A DNA stretch of 64,000 nt from Lactarius indigo (lineage: Eukaryota > Basidiomycota > Agaricomycetes > Russulales > Russulaceae). The stretch spans positions 744,001 to 808,000 of the forward strand of contig JAFKAC010000020.1 of NCBI GenBank assembly GCA_025766275.1, given 5' to 3'. Positions within the stretch are counted from its first letter, which is position 1. Each line of letters begins with the position of its first letter. The notes below the pieces were generated by a model, which worked only from the letters and a program-made list of their open reading frames with translations, was not told the DNA's origin and ran no database searches. Shown here one piece after another: positions 1 through 11,314 of the stretch. The position numbers and the translations under genes were made by a program.

Positions 1-140
1 AGCCAAGTGGGACGGGTCAATAGGGTGACAGTGAGCATCGAGTGAGAAACCTTACCTTCCAAGTGCCAGTATAACGGAATGGCGCATAGTAGAAAACCGA
101 TGAACGAAAATGCAGAGTATATTTGGTTTGGATAGGCCAT
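1..140 (-). CDS. STE3-like pheromone receptor, 5' exon only (runs off left edge)
   Basis: Reading leftwards from the ATG at 138-140 gives a 28-codon first exon (56-140). It is mostly one hydrophobic helix and shares the pattern YSAFSFIGF..CA.P.YWHL with the first exon of the complete receptor at 1165-2614. It ends at a GTAAGG splice donor in the same phase (phase 1) as that receptor. STE3-family proteins are seven-transmembrane receptors for lipopeptide pheromones and act at the plasma membrane in mate recognition. Only transmembrane helix 1 is visible. The remaining exons lie beyond the window, and the intron starting at 55 reaches the edge. The assignment rests on one exon plus its match to the neighbouring gene, so the family call is good but completeness cannot be judged. 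Confidence 0.72.
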   Translation of the reverse strand, partial: MAYPNQIYSAFSFIGFLLCAIPLYWHLEGKVSHSMLTVTLLTRPTW

Positions 141-1164
141 GGAAAAGTACCTGGAGGGAACAGAAAGGAATGGCGTGGTGTCGGGGACGGGACAGAGGGC
201 ACGGTCGGAAGGACGGCATAATATATGAAGAGACCATTGTGGAAAACTTTGTCTGCTGAAAAAGGAGGTCCCTTTGTGGACGTTGTGTGGACGAGAGCTA
301 GAAGCCTTTGTACTTGCCTTGTACTGCACTTTGACTTCGTCGCTTGACACTCTTCCCGTTCGTTCTTTGATCGTCCTCGCCGGCCGCGGCGAAGCCCAAT
401 ACCACATTCCAAAACGATGAGCCCTTTTCAGAACAAGGAACGGCCCATTCCGGCCCGAAGCTTTCTCACGACTCACCTCCGAGATACAATGTTGTCTGTA
501 ACCTGTGACAATCCCGGGCCCGGGCCCAAGATTTGCAGAGTTACTCCCCCTCCATCTTTGCTCTCTGCTTCGAGTCCGAATCAACAAAAATCCGCCCAAC
601 AGACACATAGTCTTGAAAGCTGCCATAAGTTGTAAAATAGCGGGTTCAGAATGCAGTTGAAGCTTTGTCGAAGCTCCTCATGGTAAGGCGCTGACCAAGG
701 CAGTGATGCGAGTTCATTATTTTTCATTCACTCTCTGGGGACATGGTTTCTACGTTCAAATTCCTGATCTATATTTCCAAGTGAAGTGCTACATTGTAGT
801 TTAAAAGTATAACGGTAGTCACGGAGAGAAGTGGGTAACGAAATATTATGGTTACAGCAAGATGTGATGCGCTAGAAGCACCATTCGGCGCCTCAGGCTT
901 CAGTACGGGTATGGTATAGGTGTCGGTTAAAAATACAAGCAGATGAGTGAATGTGCGAATGTCAAGAGTGTTTCCGCTAAAAAAAAAAAATATAAAATCG
1001 AAAGAACAAAGAGTGTTTTTGAGTCATTGGCTCAGACGGCGTGAGCGGCGTCAATGGAGTATGTGGATGTTGGGCGAATAGTTGATCTAGGTGTCTCAGG
1101 AAAGAGGGGCGATACAGACGCGGGAGGGGGTGTCAGGGAAGTCGTGGTGGATTCGCTTGATGGA
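141..1164. other. Intergenic, between two receptor genes
   Basis: About 1 kb separates the start of the left receptor from the stop of the next one. I scanned both strands of 420-1164 for short ORFs ending in a farnesylation-type CaaX motif, as expected for a pheromone precursor, and saw none that was convincing. A run of 12 A occurs near 979-990. Nothing else is recognised. Confidence 0.5.
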
Positions 1165-2614
1165 TCATATAATTCTGCTTGGAAACTGGACACAGAGGAC
1201 GATGCTAGTGGACTCCGAGGGAGAGTATTGGTCGATCTTGAAATCGGGCTTCAAATCACTAGCAATGGAGATAGACGGGATCGAAAGTCGGTCAGATATC
1301 GAGAACATAGAATCGCGTTTGTAATCTCCGGACGTCTTCGTCACAGAGATCCTGACTCCACCTTTGCTGCTCATGTGAGGGAAAGACGATGTACTATCAA
1401 AGCTGTAAGGACAACGATGAAACCTGAAACCAATGGCAGACGTACGCATGCGACGACCCGGTGAGCTTGCCATTCGAGGTAGATAAGCCGACGCGGCTGG
1501 CAATCGAGGTGTACACGAGACGGTAATGCTTGCGCGCCTCATCTGCGAAACCGAAGAACCCGAAGAAGATGAAGGCACACAGAACGAGCGACCAGCGGTT
1601 GAACTCGTAAAGGATATGCGAAATGTGGTCGCTCTTCCAAATGATGCTCGGGATCTGAATGATTCGGGAATAGTTGCTATGGGTGTCGGCCCAGCTCACC
1701 CACTTTTGGAAACCCATCTTGACGTTATACGAAAGAACAAAAGACGCCAATGGGATGGTCCCGAGTACCTCGATCAGAGCAAGACACATCAGGCGGAAGT
1801 AGCGACTTTGATTGAGACCCCGGTTCGAGGACATAATTTGGCTGAACTGACGACCGCGTTTGTAGAAATTATAGATGGTCATAACTGTCGCCGGATGAGC
1901 CACAGTGAAAAATGGAAACGTGGAGGTACTCACGGCAGTAGAAAAGGGACACGGCACCGATAACGATAGGCCACACAAAGAACAGGGGGATGGACGGAGT
2001 CATCAGCACAACGGATGGGTAGGGTCCGAAATCCTCCACAATGTTGAAGCGGTGCCCCGACACAACGATGTCTACACAGTTATCCACTTAGCCAACTAGC
2101 CAAGAAGCTCGGGAATGTTACGTACGTGCCAATATCTGGAGAATTGGAATGCCGAGACCAATAAGCAAATCGATGATGACCGCACGGCGCTTCTCTGCAG
2201 GAGTGACCATCACAGCTTTTGTAGTTGCGATCTTGTAGAGGCGACGGTTGATACAAAGTGAGCAAGCAGGGATAGCGACATTCAGCCCGATTTGGAAGCG
2301 AGTCACTAAAAACCTGCTCAGCTAGGGATCGGAAGACACAACATCAAGAACTCACCAATGTCACAGTAGACCGGGATCTGAATGATCACGTTATTGTTCC
2401 ATACGATAGAGTTGATGCATTGGATGAGGCACCCGAGACCAACCCAGGCCATGTACAGGCAAGTGCCAGTGTTCCACGCTACGAAAAAAAAGTTTTTAGG
2501 CCAAATAATTTAGACACTGGAACTATCTCACGAACCTTGCAGATGCCAGTAAAAGGGAACGGCGCAGAAAACAAAACCAATGAAGGAAAAGGCTGAGTAA
2601 AGCTGGGCACCCAT
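1165..2614 (-). CDS. STE3-like pheromone receptor (B mating-type family), 405 aa
   Basis: Six exons read in one frame: 2536-2614, 2356-2478, 2126-2305, 1934-2071, 1446-1884 and 1165-1423. They total 1218 nt and end at TGA. The product has the seven-helix layout of fungal STE3 receptors. Diagnostic stretches are INSIVWNNN followed by CDI after helix 2, SGHRFNIVEDFGPYP in the loop after helix 4, SSNRGLNQSRYFRLM in the third cytoplasmic loop, WVSWADTH before helix 6, and FFGFFGFADEARKHYR at the start of the tail. The tail carries serine-rich and SVTKTSGD-type segments usual in this family. In basidiomycetes these receptors bind farnesylated peptide pheromones and signal through a G protein to the mating MAPK cascade. 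The gene lies in tandem with two other receptors on the same strand. The exon 4 acceptor (about 2072) was chosen because it gives the family-typical histidine at the junction; other acceptors are nearby. Confidence 0.9.
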
Positions 2615-4027
2615 TGCGCTGATTGGATAAGAAAACCTGCAACCACTGGAGCTGTGCCGCGAAGGATGGGAAACCTGGAGGTGAGCAGGAAGGCTCGCAG
2701 GCACAGAGCGGAGAGGCGGAGGTGAGTAGCATTGAAATTTGATCCAGTGCTTTAAGAGGAACAGACAGCGACAGAGTGAGCTCAAAATGACTGACAAAAG
2801 TAGACGTCCCCTTGTGTTCGGCAGTCCAGATGGACATTTGGCAAGGCACAGTGCCAACCCAGAACGGGGCATCTTTTGGGACTTCCTAAATTGGGATGTC
2901 GTTTGTCGCTTGAAATGGAAGGCCATCATTCACGTTGGGTTCATTTCCATATCCGGCTATCCGGGAAAGATAATTACCTAACTCGGCGACCAACTGACGC
3001 CCAGAGAAGGCAACTTGATACCAACACCATGGCGCGACGTAAATCCAGGCGCAGATTTTTCATCCCACGTGGTCAGGAGTTTCTGTGGAGATGGCGTCAG
3101 GGTCGGAAGGTGTATGCCGGCCATCGGGGGCGTTCACAAGAATGGATAGCTAGACAAAGGCGCATCCACATTTGGTTTAGAAGATACAGCACCTGAGAAA
3201 GTTAATCGACCTTGTACTTCTCAACCACATCTTAAGTGGATCAAAGGAGAGACAATGTTCGAGCTCTCAAGGACAACAAAGGCAAGCCAGCTGGAATATG
3301 CCCCTGAGAAAAGACTCGAGCACGGTCGGCTGGTGAAGTTGCCTTTATTTCGAGGGATGCGAGATGAGATGATTACTTGCCCAGACCCAACAAGAGACTG
3401 TGTTGGTGTCTGGATGAAGCAAGCACCGCGCCGTCGCTTTTCTCGAAACATGGAGGCTAGTCAAGCGGCTCACTAGCAGTTGGCTGATTTCGCCTAGTGT
3501 CCCTCTTAGAAACGTGGAACGTGCTGCATTGTGTCGAAAGGCAAGTGAGAGGGATTTGTGGAACGGACAACCCCCAGTGTGGTGGAGATATGAGAGGTTC
3601 AGGGAGGTGGTAGAGGTCAGAGTGGCTCAGTGGTGTCGTCCGGCCTCACACAGGTATATGAGGACGACGTGCTCTTTTGTTTGCTACTAGGGGAAAACTC
3701 CGTTGCTATTGTGTAACGTAACGCCAGTCAAAGCAACCCACTTTCCTATTGGACGCTATTGTTCTGGCAGGTGGTTACCTTTCACGTGATAAAAAGCCAA
3801 GAGTAACATCACAGCGGTCATATTCGAGTAATAAAACATTAACGGGGTCATTGCACTATTTACGTGCAAGAGTAATTAGTTTACATGGAACGAGGTGCTA
3901 CAGGTGGAAAGAAAATCGAAGAATATACAGTAAGGCTCAAAAAGATTTGCTACAGGTTTTCTAATGCGAATGGAAGGGTAACGGTGTTCGTAGTGATGCT
4001 AAGAATTAACGGGCGTCTGTAGAAATT
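2615..4027. other. Intergenic between the two complete receptors
   Basis: This is 1.4 kb without a gene I can support. Short ORFs on both strands lack a family signature. I checked it for pheromone precursors (small ORF ending Cys-aliphatic-aliphatic-X). The nearest hits were four-codon matches without a credible upstream ORF, described under rejected items. It would be the natural place for a precursor gene in a B locus, so a search with a pheromone profile is warranted. Confidence 0.5.
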
Positions 4028-5860
4028 TCAGGGATCAACATCGCTCTCATGCACTACGGTCATATAAATCGCGCCATTCTTTCTCGACCCTTTGCGCGTT
4101 GGTGAGCGATGCTCCGTTCGGCCGCGTGGTTGTCCCGAAATGGGGACGGCTGCAACTCCGGGACCATAAACATTAAAGGGTGCGTCACGTAGATGGGAAG
4201 GAATTGCGCCAAGTGCGTCGACTATCGTACTGGCGACCGATGAACGAACAGAAAGGGGCGACGAAGAGCGGGGGGGATCTGCGGTGGCAGCAAAGACTGG
4301 AGGCGATCCAGGTGAAGGTATGGTGGGCGGGGGTTTTGGCCAGGTATCTGCCGAAAAGATAGAACCAGTCGGAGACGCAGACACGATCGATTCAACATCA
4401 AAAGCTGCCTTGGGAACAGTGAGGTTATCCTCTGGCAGTCTGATGCTCATGAGAGGAGATACGACTGGCGTATAATTCTGGGGATTGATAACAGGTGGAA
4501 GACGGAGCTGTTGAGCTGTACTAGACGAAAGGTAGGGAACCGTGGGCTGAGTGAACCTAGCCTCGTCCTCTAATGGGGGAGGGCTGGGAGTGGAGGACGT
4601 GGAGCCAGTTTTCTTGAAAAGGGACAACCTTACAGAGGGAAAGGAACTAACAGGGGAACCGAGATCGAGGTCATGATCCCAACCGGACCTCAGCAAATGA
4701 ACCGGGATGGTCGCCGACTTCGCCGATGACTTCATACTGGGATGGGTGTGAGCGTGTGACCTTATTAACATCCTGGAGAACGTACTGAGTGGGCAAGTCA
4801 TCTCGTTTGAATACCCGGGAAAGCCAGGCGAGCATTGCGCTGTACCCCCTTTGAGTTTCCTCCTCGACAGCGGACAGAAGACAAAAAGTAAGTGACCAAA
4901 CTGGAATGAACCACCACATAAGTTCACTCTGTAGGTTGATCTGTGAAGGAGAAGGCACGGCTTCGATGCGCGCGACTTGCAAGCGAGTCTGCGATATACT
5001 TGTCCATGGTAGCAGGCCTGAAGACGTAACCGACGACACGACGTAAACGTAGATGCAAGCTACGTAGAGCATCCCGCTGACTGTAAAGAAAATACGACGG
5101 ATGAAGAGTGACAACGACATCTCGGGTGAAGAAGGGAAATAGGGCCTCGAGTTGTAGCGGTGCTTGCCGACATTGATTGCCGCGGACACTGTTACATTCC
5201 TTAGTCAGAAAGAAGGGTTGTCGTACTAACTCGTCGGCTCACGGCAGTAGAAGATCGCAACTGTGGAAATACAGAGAGGCGGAAGCCACACGAGAATCAA
5301 AGCGAGAATAGAATTATGAACTGCAACCTGGCAGCCGAGGTCTTTAACGATGAGAAAGCGACGATCTTGAACGATTGTGTCTGTCTCCGTGTGAACCACA
5401 TGACGTTGGCGAGTAGGCAGAAATACGACGCACGTAAACTCATATACAATACTGGAAACAGCAGGCACATGATTGCCTCGAAAACTGTACGGCAAGTCTT
5501 GCCATGCTTCCCTTCAGTCTTACGGACAGAGGTGGTTGTCTCAAGTCTGCGAGAGACGCATAAGAAAGCGCCAGGTAGGGCGACCATGGCTCCAAGAAGC
5601 ACAACAGACGCTAGAGACAGTTAATACTTAATCCGTGCTACGTGAACAAAATTAAACTTACAGATGTCGCACCACGGAGGCAGATGCACGGCTTGGTTCC
5701 CAGACCAGAGAACAGAGTTGATGCCATGAATGAGATTACAAAAAAATAGCCAGGAAATGATTGTCACAGAGGGAATATTATTAGATTTAACGTGCCCCGG
5801 AAGAACCAAGACGAGCAGGGCGACAGAGAGAAAGGAGAATATGGGGAGCTCGACGCGCAT
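4028..5860 (-). CDS. STE3-like pheromone receptor with long C-terminal tail, 541 aa
   Basis: Five exons join in frame: 5662-5860, 5434-5610, 5243-5380, 4786-5188 and 4028-4736. They total 1626 nt with a terminal TGA. Exon 1 begins MRVELPIFSFLSVALLVLVL and contains the helix 2 signature LIHGINSVLW..N followed by WCDI. Exon 2-3 gives SLHTIVQDRRF, equivalent to the family's LHyxVQGHRF, and FYC closes exon 3 exactly as in the 1165-2614 receptor. The last exon encodes a long, low-complexity Pro/Ser-rich cytoplasmic tail of about 235 residues, making this receptor about 135 residues longer than its neighbour. Sequence between the two complete receptors is clearly diverged, as expected for different B-locus receptor lineages rather than a recent tandem duplicate. 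Role inferred from family: pheromone sensing and mating-type specificity. Confidence 0.88.
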
Positions 5861-6479
5861 GATGCAGAAAAGTAACGCGAGAAAGCCAGAACTTTAGGGT
5901 GAAGCGCTAATAGCGGTGTAACCTTCTATAACACTTGACAAAGAGGGATGCGCGGTATGAAGGGTATCCTGGAAATTCTCCTGAACTTGGGAATCACGTT
6001 GCGCTTTGCGTATTAAAAGAGTGCAAACGCTCCTCTTGTCCTCCATATGTGATTGAAGAGACAAGCGGCTTTCCAGAACAAAGACAAGGGCGCAAGGGGC
6101 GCATGCCAAAATGTCACTAAAATACGACAAAAGGGCTTAGCGAGATAGCACGCTGAAGTCGTTGAACACGGTGACCGAGCCGCACAAAGGGGTACCCAAA
6201 GATGGTAGCTTTAAAAGGTCGAGTTGTCTAAAGCTGCTCTCGGCGAGTGCTTCCGCATTCGTTCTAGGGTTAGTGCGACAGGCGTCCACGGACGGGAGTT
6301 CGGAAGAATGAACGTGATTTGCGGGATTGCGGCTGAGGCAGACAAAATGAAAAATGAAAGATAGAGTAAATTGACGCATTGATGATCGACGACCACATGA
6401 TCATGATCATCACCGCCGCAGCTTGGGTCTGCCAGCATCAGGCCTGCACTCAACAAACTCGTGCATCGTAACGTTTTCC
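5861..6479. other. Intergenic, divergent promoter space
   Basis: Just over 600 bp lies between the start of the long-tailed receptor (leftward) and the start of the membrane/coiled-coil gene (rightward), so both promoters should lie here. A palindromic TGATCATGATCA stretch sits near 6396-6410. No ORF is convincing and no CaaX-ending small ORF was seen on either strand. Confidence 0.45.
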
Positions 6480-8083
6480 ATGGCCTCCGCCGCACCTGCA
6501 AAGAAACCCTTCAACTTCAACGGTTACAATGGCACCGTTCCCTCTCAGGACTACACACACATCACAGACAGCCCCGAGTCGTCACCTCAATTCACCTTCA
6601 GGTGCCTTGACGACACGGAGTCGCCCTCTTCTAGCGCTAGCGAAGATGATCCCAGTGACACGAATGCCGATGAAAGCGAGGGTCAAGGGCTTGCTGGGGG
6701 TGCAAGGGCGTCGTCCTCGATGGAACAAGTGCACGAACTCGAGGCAGATGCGAAAAATCCTCGTATATTGCAAAAGAAGTCCTCCCACCGCACCTCTTTT
6801 GGGACCGACTTGGATCTCTCCGTTACCATCGCTTTAATTGCGCCGCTCGTGAACTGGCTTACTGGTAGTGACCACCTCAAGAGCCTTTTCCTCGTCCTAT
6901 TCTTGATTATCTATCTACATCAACTTGTTCAGGGTACGTCATGCACCCTTACTTTGGTGATAACTACGTCCCTAATCTCCTAAAAGTCCCATGGGAGCTT
7001 TATAACGCTTCGCGCCGCCGGCGTCCCCACCCTTCCTTTCGTTCCCTGAACCTGCAGGAGAACGAGGAAACTGTCATCAATATTCAAACCAGACGAGCGG
7101 CGACTGAGCTTCAAAGGCATGAATTTGCCTATCTCTTCCTTTCTATGGTCACCCCTTTTGTCGGCGCCGCTCTCCTTCGCTCTGTACTCAGGTCGATCAG
7201 TGGCGTTGACTCAATCTCGTGGTTCAGCACGACGCTTTTCGTTCTCGCAGCTGGTGTACGGCCCTGGGGGCACCTCACATCTCGATTGCGAGATCATACC
7301 TCGTCGCTGCACGACTCCATTCACTACCCTTCTCCCGACACCCAGTTAATTGTCGACTCTCGCTTACAAGCAGCTGTCGATCGCATCAATAATTTAGAAC
7401 AGGAGCTGTCCACTGTCAAGCGCGCCATGGTAATGCGTGCGTACGTGGATGACATACATGAAGAACTCAACAGTGCCTTGCAAGACACGGAACGCACAAT
7501 ACGGAAGCAAGAGCGTAGGGCCGAGTCCACCCGCAGCTCGTATGATACCCGGTTGGCAATACTGGAGAAGGCCGTCTCAAGATTAGAACGCACACGTGGA
7601 GAACGAGTTCGTGGAACGGCTCTCAGCGGTACAGGCACGACGAATGGCCACCAGTACAAGAGTCTTGAATTCGTTGTCGATCCGATTTTCCACTTCCTCC
7701 GTGCACTTGCCAACAGTCTCACGTTCGATTATTTCGACCCCCCTTCCACCCAAACGAGTCCAAAAACTCCTCCAGCGTTTATGGGGCCCAGGCCATCGTT
7801 GCATCACGCAAAGCCTCCCAATTGGCCTTGGCTGGAGACCATAGAGGAAGATGCAATGGAGCAACCCAATACCGATCAGCGTGATGAGCACTCGAGTTTC
7901 GGACAGTCTGACAATGAGGCGCGTCAGAGCGATACTGATGACGTAGGCGTGTCTAGAAGAAGCCATCGGCAAAGTCAACGCAAGGTGACAAATGTCATTG
8001 CGAATGTCGTTAGCTTGCCCTACCGTCTTGCTGTCGGCATAATCGTCGCAATCTCTCCTCCCCTTCAACATTTCTTCTATTGA
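6480..8083 (+). CDS. Predicted membrane protein with central coiled coil, 516 aa, function unknown
   Basis: Two exons, 6480-6933 and 6987-8083, join through a GTACGT...AAAAG intron of 53 bp into 517 codons. The first about 105 residues are acidic and Ser/Thr-rich. A hydrophobic pair follows (IALIAPLVNWL, then LFLVLFLIIYLHQLV), another hydrophobic region comes in exon 2 (LFLSMVTPFVGAALL, then WFSTTLFVLAAGV), then a heptad-like charged segment that looks like a coiled coil (about residues 280-385). A last hydrophobic patch (LPYRLAVGIIVAI) sits at the C-terminus. I do not recognise a named family; it could be an organelle or ER membrane protein. The start at 6480 is the ATG nearest the conserved-looking sequence; an in-frame ATG at 6423 would add 19 residues. 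Intron quality and codon use support a real gene. Confidence 0.75.
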
Positions 8084-8649
8084 TCGGCTTTCTTTTCTCA
8101 CCATTGAGCTGAATGTAACGCATCCCTTCTCGTCACTTCTAGCCCTCCACGACTTGTGCCTTTCTCGTCATGTGACTTTATTCCCTTTCCTTTTGGTCGA
8201 AATTCCCGGTTTGTACCACAACTGCATTGTGTCACCGTGTTACGGTTATTCCCCATCTGCTTCTTGCGCCGCTCCCTGAATTAAATTTGTTCGCTACCTG
8301 TGTCGACCTGCCCGTCTGTATATCCAATATCATCTACCAGTCTTTGGTATGAAGTGCATTGATTACATTGCCGATCACGACAGGGTGTGGTACTGTAATA
8401 TTTTCATTGCATCAATCCTGTCGAGAGCTCATTATCTTCGATGAGCATCACATCCATGAGTTGCGTTCTCGTCACTGCAAAACGCTGGGTACTCGACGAA
8501 AAAAGCACCACAATTCTACAGTAAAGACTAGACACCTTCGGGCTGATAAGGTGACCATGCGGTGCTACAGTCCGTCGTGAAGAATGAAAAGAACAACGTA
8601 AGTCGTAGAAAAATGGGTGTGGAAACTCTCAAACTGTGACCAGACCTCA
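8084..8649. other. Convergent 3' intergenic region
   Basis: The genes on either side point toward each other, so this stretch holds two 3' ends. Short ORFs here show no family signal. Confidence 0.5.
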
Positions 8650-9550
8650 TCAGTTGAGCAAGTTGTCCAAAAAATCTTCCATTTCGGCTTTCGGAGACTT
8701 TGCAGGGAGAGAGGGATCTTGAGGGAGTGGGGGCGCTTCTTTCAGGGATTTTGCTGGCGTGATGATGTGAAACGTTAGTAAAAAAAACGTCGCGGGAACA
8801 CAAACGACCTCGAACCCTGTCGGCCAACGTGTTCTCTGGTTGCCGTTTTTCCCATTTGACGGGCGGCATTAGCCCGTAGTCGCTCCTTCATGTCTGGAAG
8901 ACAGAACTTATCAGCCGCTTGGAGGTGTTCGGTGAAATTATTTACCAGACCGTGCTTGAGCAACGTTCTTGTTGTGCTCCATTTCTTCAAGGGAGGCATC
9001 CCACTCGATTTGTTGGGCTTTTCCTTTCGTTGATGGACGTTTGATAGATGAGTTCGGGATAATATGTGCTAGTGAGGGGTCAACGTCGTCATCGTCGTCG
9101 GTCGTAGCCTGACCAAACAACGGTTTGGACGAATCTTCCAAGCGTTGTCGTGCGAGAAACACGCTTAGATCGACCTCAAGATCCGCAATGGGTTGTCCTG
9201 TTGGAAAGGTGGGATCGCTTTAATAATGCCTACACCGTCGGGCTGATTACTGTACCATCAGAGTCGATCTCCGGCTCGGGTTCTTCATAACGATCTGCGT
9301 TAGTGCTAAGAGTTCGCTTTGCGTAGCGTGCATTCAGCTCTGCGACTTCTTCTTCATCGAGTTCATCGGGTCGTTCGCTTTCGAGCAATAATCGTTCCTT
9401 AAACTCAGCTGGACGCCCGCCTCTATGTCCACGCCCACGAGCGCGTAAATGTTTGCCAAGTCCCCCACGGGAACGAGCGCGTGCACTCCCGCGAGGATGG
9501 AAGGGGCCGTGAGACGACGATTGAGATTGAGACTGAGACTGGGCCGACAT
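8650..9550 (-). CDS. Unrecognised charged protein, 242 aa, four exons
   Basis: Exons 9256-9550, 8946-9197, 8816-8893 and 8650-8753 join in frame to 729 nt. The third intron contains an ideal branch point TACTAAC shortly before its CCAG acceptor. The N-terminus is Ser/Gln-rich, then Arg/Gly-rich (SRGGLGKHLRARGRGHRGG), suggesting RNA or nucleolar association. An acidic middle with a DDDDDVD run follows, then a helical block IEWDASLEEMEHNKNVAQAR continuing into DMKERLRANAARQ, and a short acidic end EMEDFLDNLLN. The overall make-up (basic RGG head, charged helix, conserved acidic tail) is typical of small nuclear or ribosome-assembly proteins, but I cannot name the family. It is transcribed away from the CNOT11 homologue with only 213 bp between the two starts, so a shared promoter region is likely. 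Confidence 0.8.
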
Positions 9551-9763
9551 GTTCGAGTACTGTAAATAAGAGACAACAAGATCGTCGTTGTCGTACTGTA
9601 CTCTCGCTCGTGACTGCTTTACCTTGCTCCGAATCAGTTGTCTCGTCGACCGCGGCCTTCTTTGTCTATTTTACGTTCAATTTTTGCGAATCCCCCTCCT
9701 CTCCTTCGTTCTTGTCGTTATTACGGGTCGCGGAGAATAGCGCCAGTTGGCCAAGGCCAAGTC
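9551..9763. promoter_or_regulatory. Probable bidirectional promoter
   Basis: Only 213 bp separates the divergent starts of the 242-residue protein and the CNOT11 homologue. No clear TATA box was identified; the region is pyrimidine-rich on the + strand toward the right-hand gene. The assignment is positional. Confidence 0.4.
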
Positions 9764-11314
9764 ATGCATGCAGCCGCCTATCACGCCCAGCAGTCGCTTG
9801 CGGCTCAGGGTCACGCCGACCCGCTCTACACCTCCGTCGGTCATCTGCTTTCTAAGGCTTGCTCTAATACATGCTCTACCGCCGCTCAGGCCTTCTTTCA
9901 GCTTGTACAACCCACTGCGCGCTTCCAGCTGGCTCTCGATGCGCTCCTGCCCGTCCTCGGCTCACCACGATCTGAAGTCAGTGCGTCGCATGACAAAAGA
10001 ACTATTGTGCTGACATGCCACCCTTGACCTCGCCGTCTCTATCTTTGCCGTGTCAGAAGCTCCCGCAACGAATCCTCGTGGCATATATACTGTACTCCCT
10101 ATATGCCCCGCATCCCATTTCTATTAATCCCTTCAAGTCTGCTCTTTTCGATACCTTCACAAAAGAACGCAATTTTGCGGTCCAGTTGGCCGGGGAGGGA
10201 AAGACGAGCGACAACGAGCAGTTGGTTTGGGTCCTCTGGAAAGTTCTCAAAGGTGACGGCGACCATGTAAGAGCTGAATATGTACATTCTGTCCTATAGC
10301 AGTTTATCACAGTTATTGTGTAGCTTGGGCCTTACCCTCCGAGTACGTTGGCCAGAGAGTCTCTGCCGCCCAAGTTAAGAGCCGCGAATTTGGTTCTGGA
10401 CGAGGAGAAGGTATCTCCTGACTCGTTCGTACCCATGTAATTTACTCCTATTGGCAATGTGCCCTCTTACGCTCCTTAGGCTCCCTGAGGACTCACCTTG
10501 TCCTTCTGCATATGTCCATACGCAAGATCGTGACAAAACCAAGGCACTCAACCCGAACAAGGATGGGCCGGTTTCGCCGGAGGAGGATGAGGGGACACAG
10601 CTTCTATCAGAGGGATTGAAACTACTCCTAGCAGCCCGTGAGCGCGTGCTTACACTTTCTGAGCAGCGTGTGGGTCATTCTATTCTTGTATCCTGTTGTT
10701 ATTGAATTGCTCCCTCAGATACTTGGTCCTTTAATTCCTCAACTAACCTCGCCTTCTGTGTTGATCTCCCTTGATATTCCACCCATCATAGCGCACAATC
10801 CGACCATCGCCACTCCCCTACTAGTCTCCCTTCTTACTCTTCCACCGTCCGATGCGTCTGGCGCGTTCCTAGATGTTCTTACACAACTCTCCCCTACTCT
10901 TCCAACATTCGATGTCATCGGTCGTCTTTTACGCGATGCAACGCCAGCAACGGACTCTATCACCGGAGGAAAGGTTACCGTTGCTGACATCGTGCGCATG
11001 GACGTGCTTGGGCCGCTCATCCATCAATGTATTCTGTGGTTGGACCGCGCTGAACATGATGAGAGGGATGGGCTGATTAGCGACGATCGCTTTGCTAAGG
11101 GTGTGCAGAATGTATTTAGTTCTATTTCTTGCACGACACAGTCACTGACTTTGATGTTTAGCTCTGCCGCTTCTTCAGTGCACTTCTGAAGCTCAATGTT
11201 GTTGATGCTGCGTCTGACGCTGATTCGGCCGAGATCGCTCATTTTGCGTTGCGCAACTCGCGGTTTGAAGAGGCTAATGGGCTTTACTGCGCCCTTGCTG
11301 CCGCACGGTTCTAA
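9764..11314 (+). CDS. CCR4-NOT complex subunit 11 homologue (CNOT11/C2orf29 family), 411 aa
   Basis: Six exons join in frame: 9764-9976, 10057-10266, 10324-10410, 10490-10669, 10719-11111 and 11162-11314, 412 codons including TAA. Family-typical stretches are VAYILYSLY followed by NPF, EQLVWVLWKVLKGDGD, PPKLRAANLVLDE, and the C-terminal block LCRFFSALLKLNVVDAASDA then HFALRNSRFEEANGLY. In animals CNOT11 with CNOT10 forms a module on the CCR4-NOT deadenylase scaffold and helps recruit it to mRNAs; the same cytoplasmic mRNA-decay role is inferred here. The product is shorter than the human protein (about 500 aa). An upstream in-frame ATG at 9638 would add 42 residues; 9764 was chosen as nearest the conserved helices. 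The acceptor at 10489 was preferred over the one at 10479 because the latter gives a stop. Confidence 0.88.

Noticed and set aside
417..635. Plus-strand ORF ending Cys-His-Lys-Leu
   Set aside because: The last four residues are not Cys-aliphatic-aliphatic-X and the ORF has no precursor features.
945..1010. Minus-strand codons Cys-Leu-Tyr-Phe-stop
   Set aside because: Tyr is a poor CaaX residue and the frame runs into a poly-T tract without a credible start.
3160..3260. Minus-strand codons ending Cys-Cys-Ile-Phe-stop and Cys-Ala-Phe-Val-stop as pheromone CaaX ends
   Set aside because: The first follows an ORF of only about 30 codons bounded by a stop; the second has a stop four codons upstream. 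Neither shows a precursor-like N-terminus.
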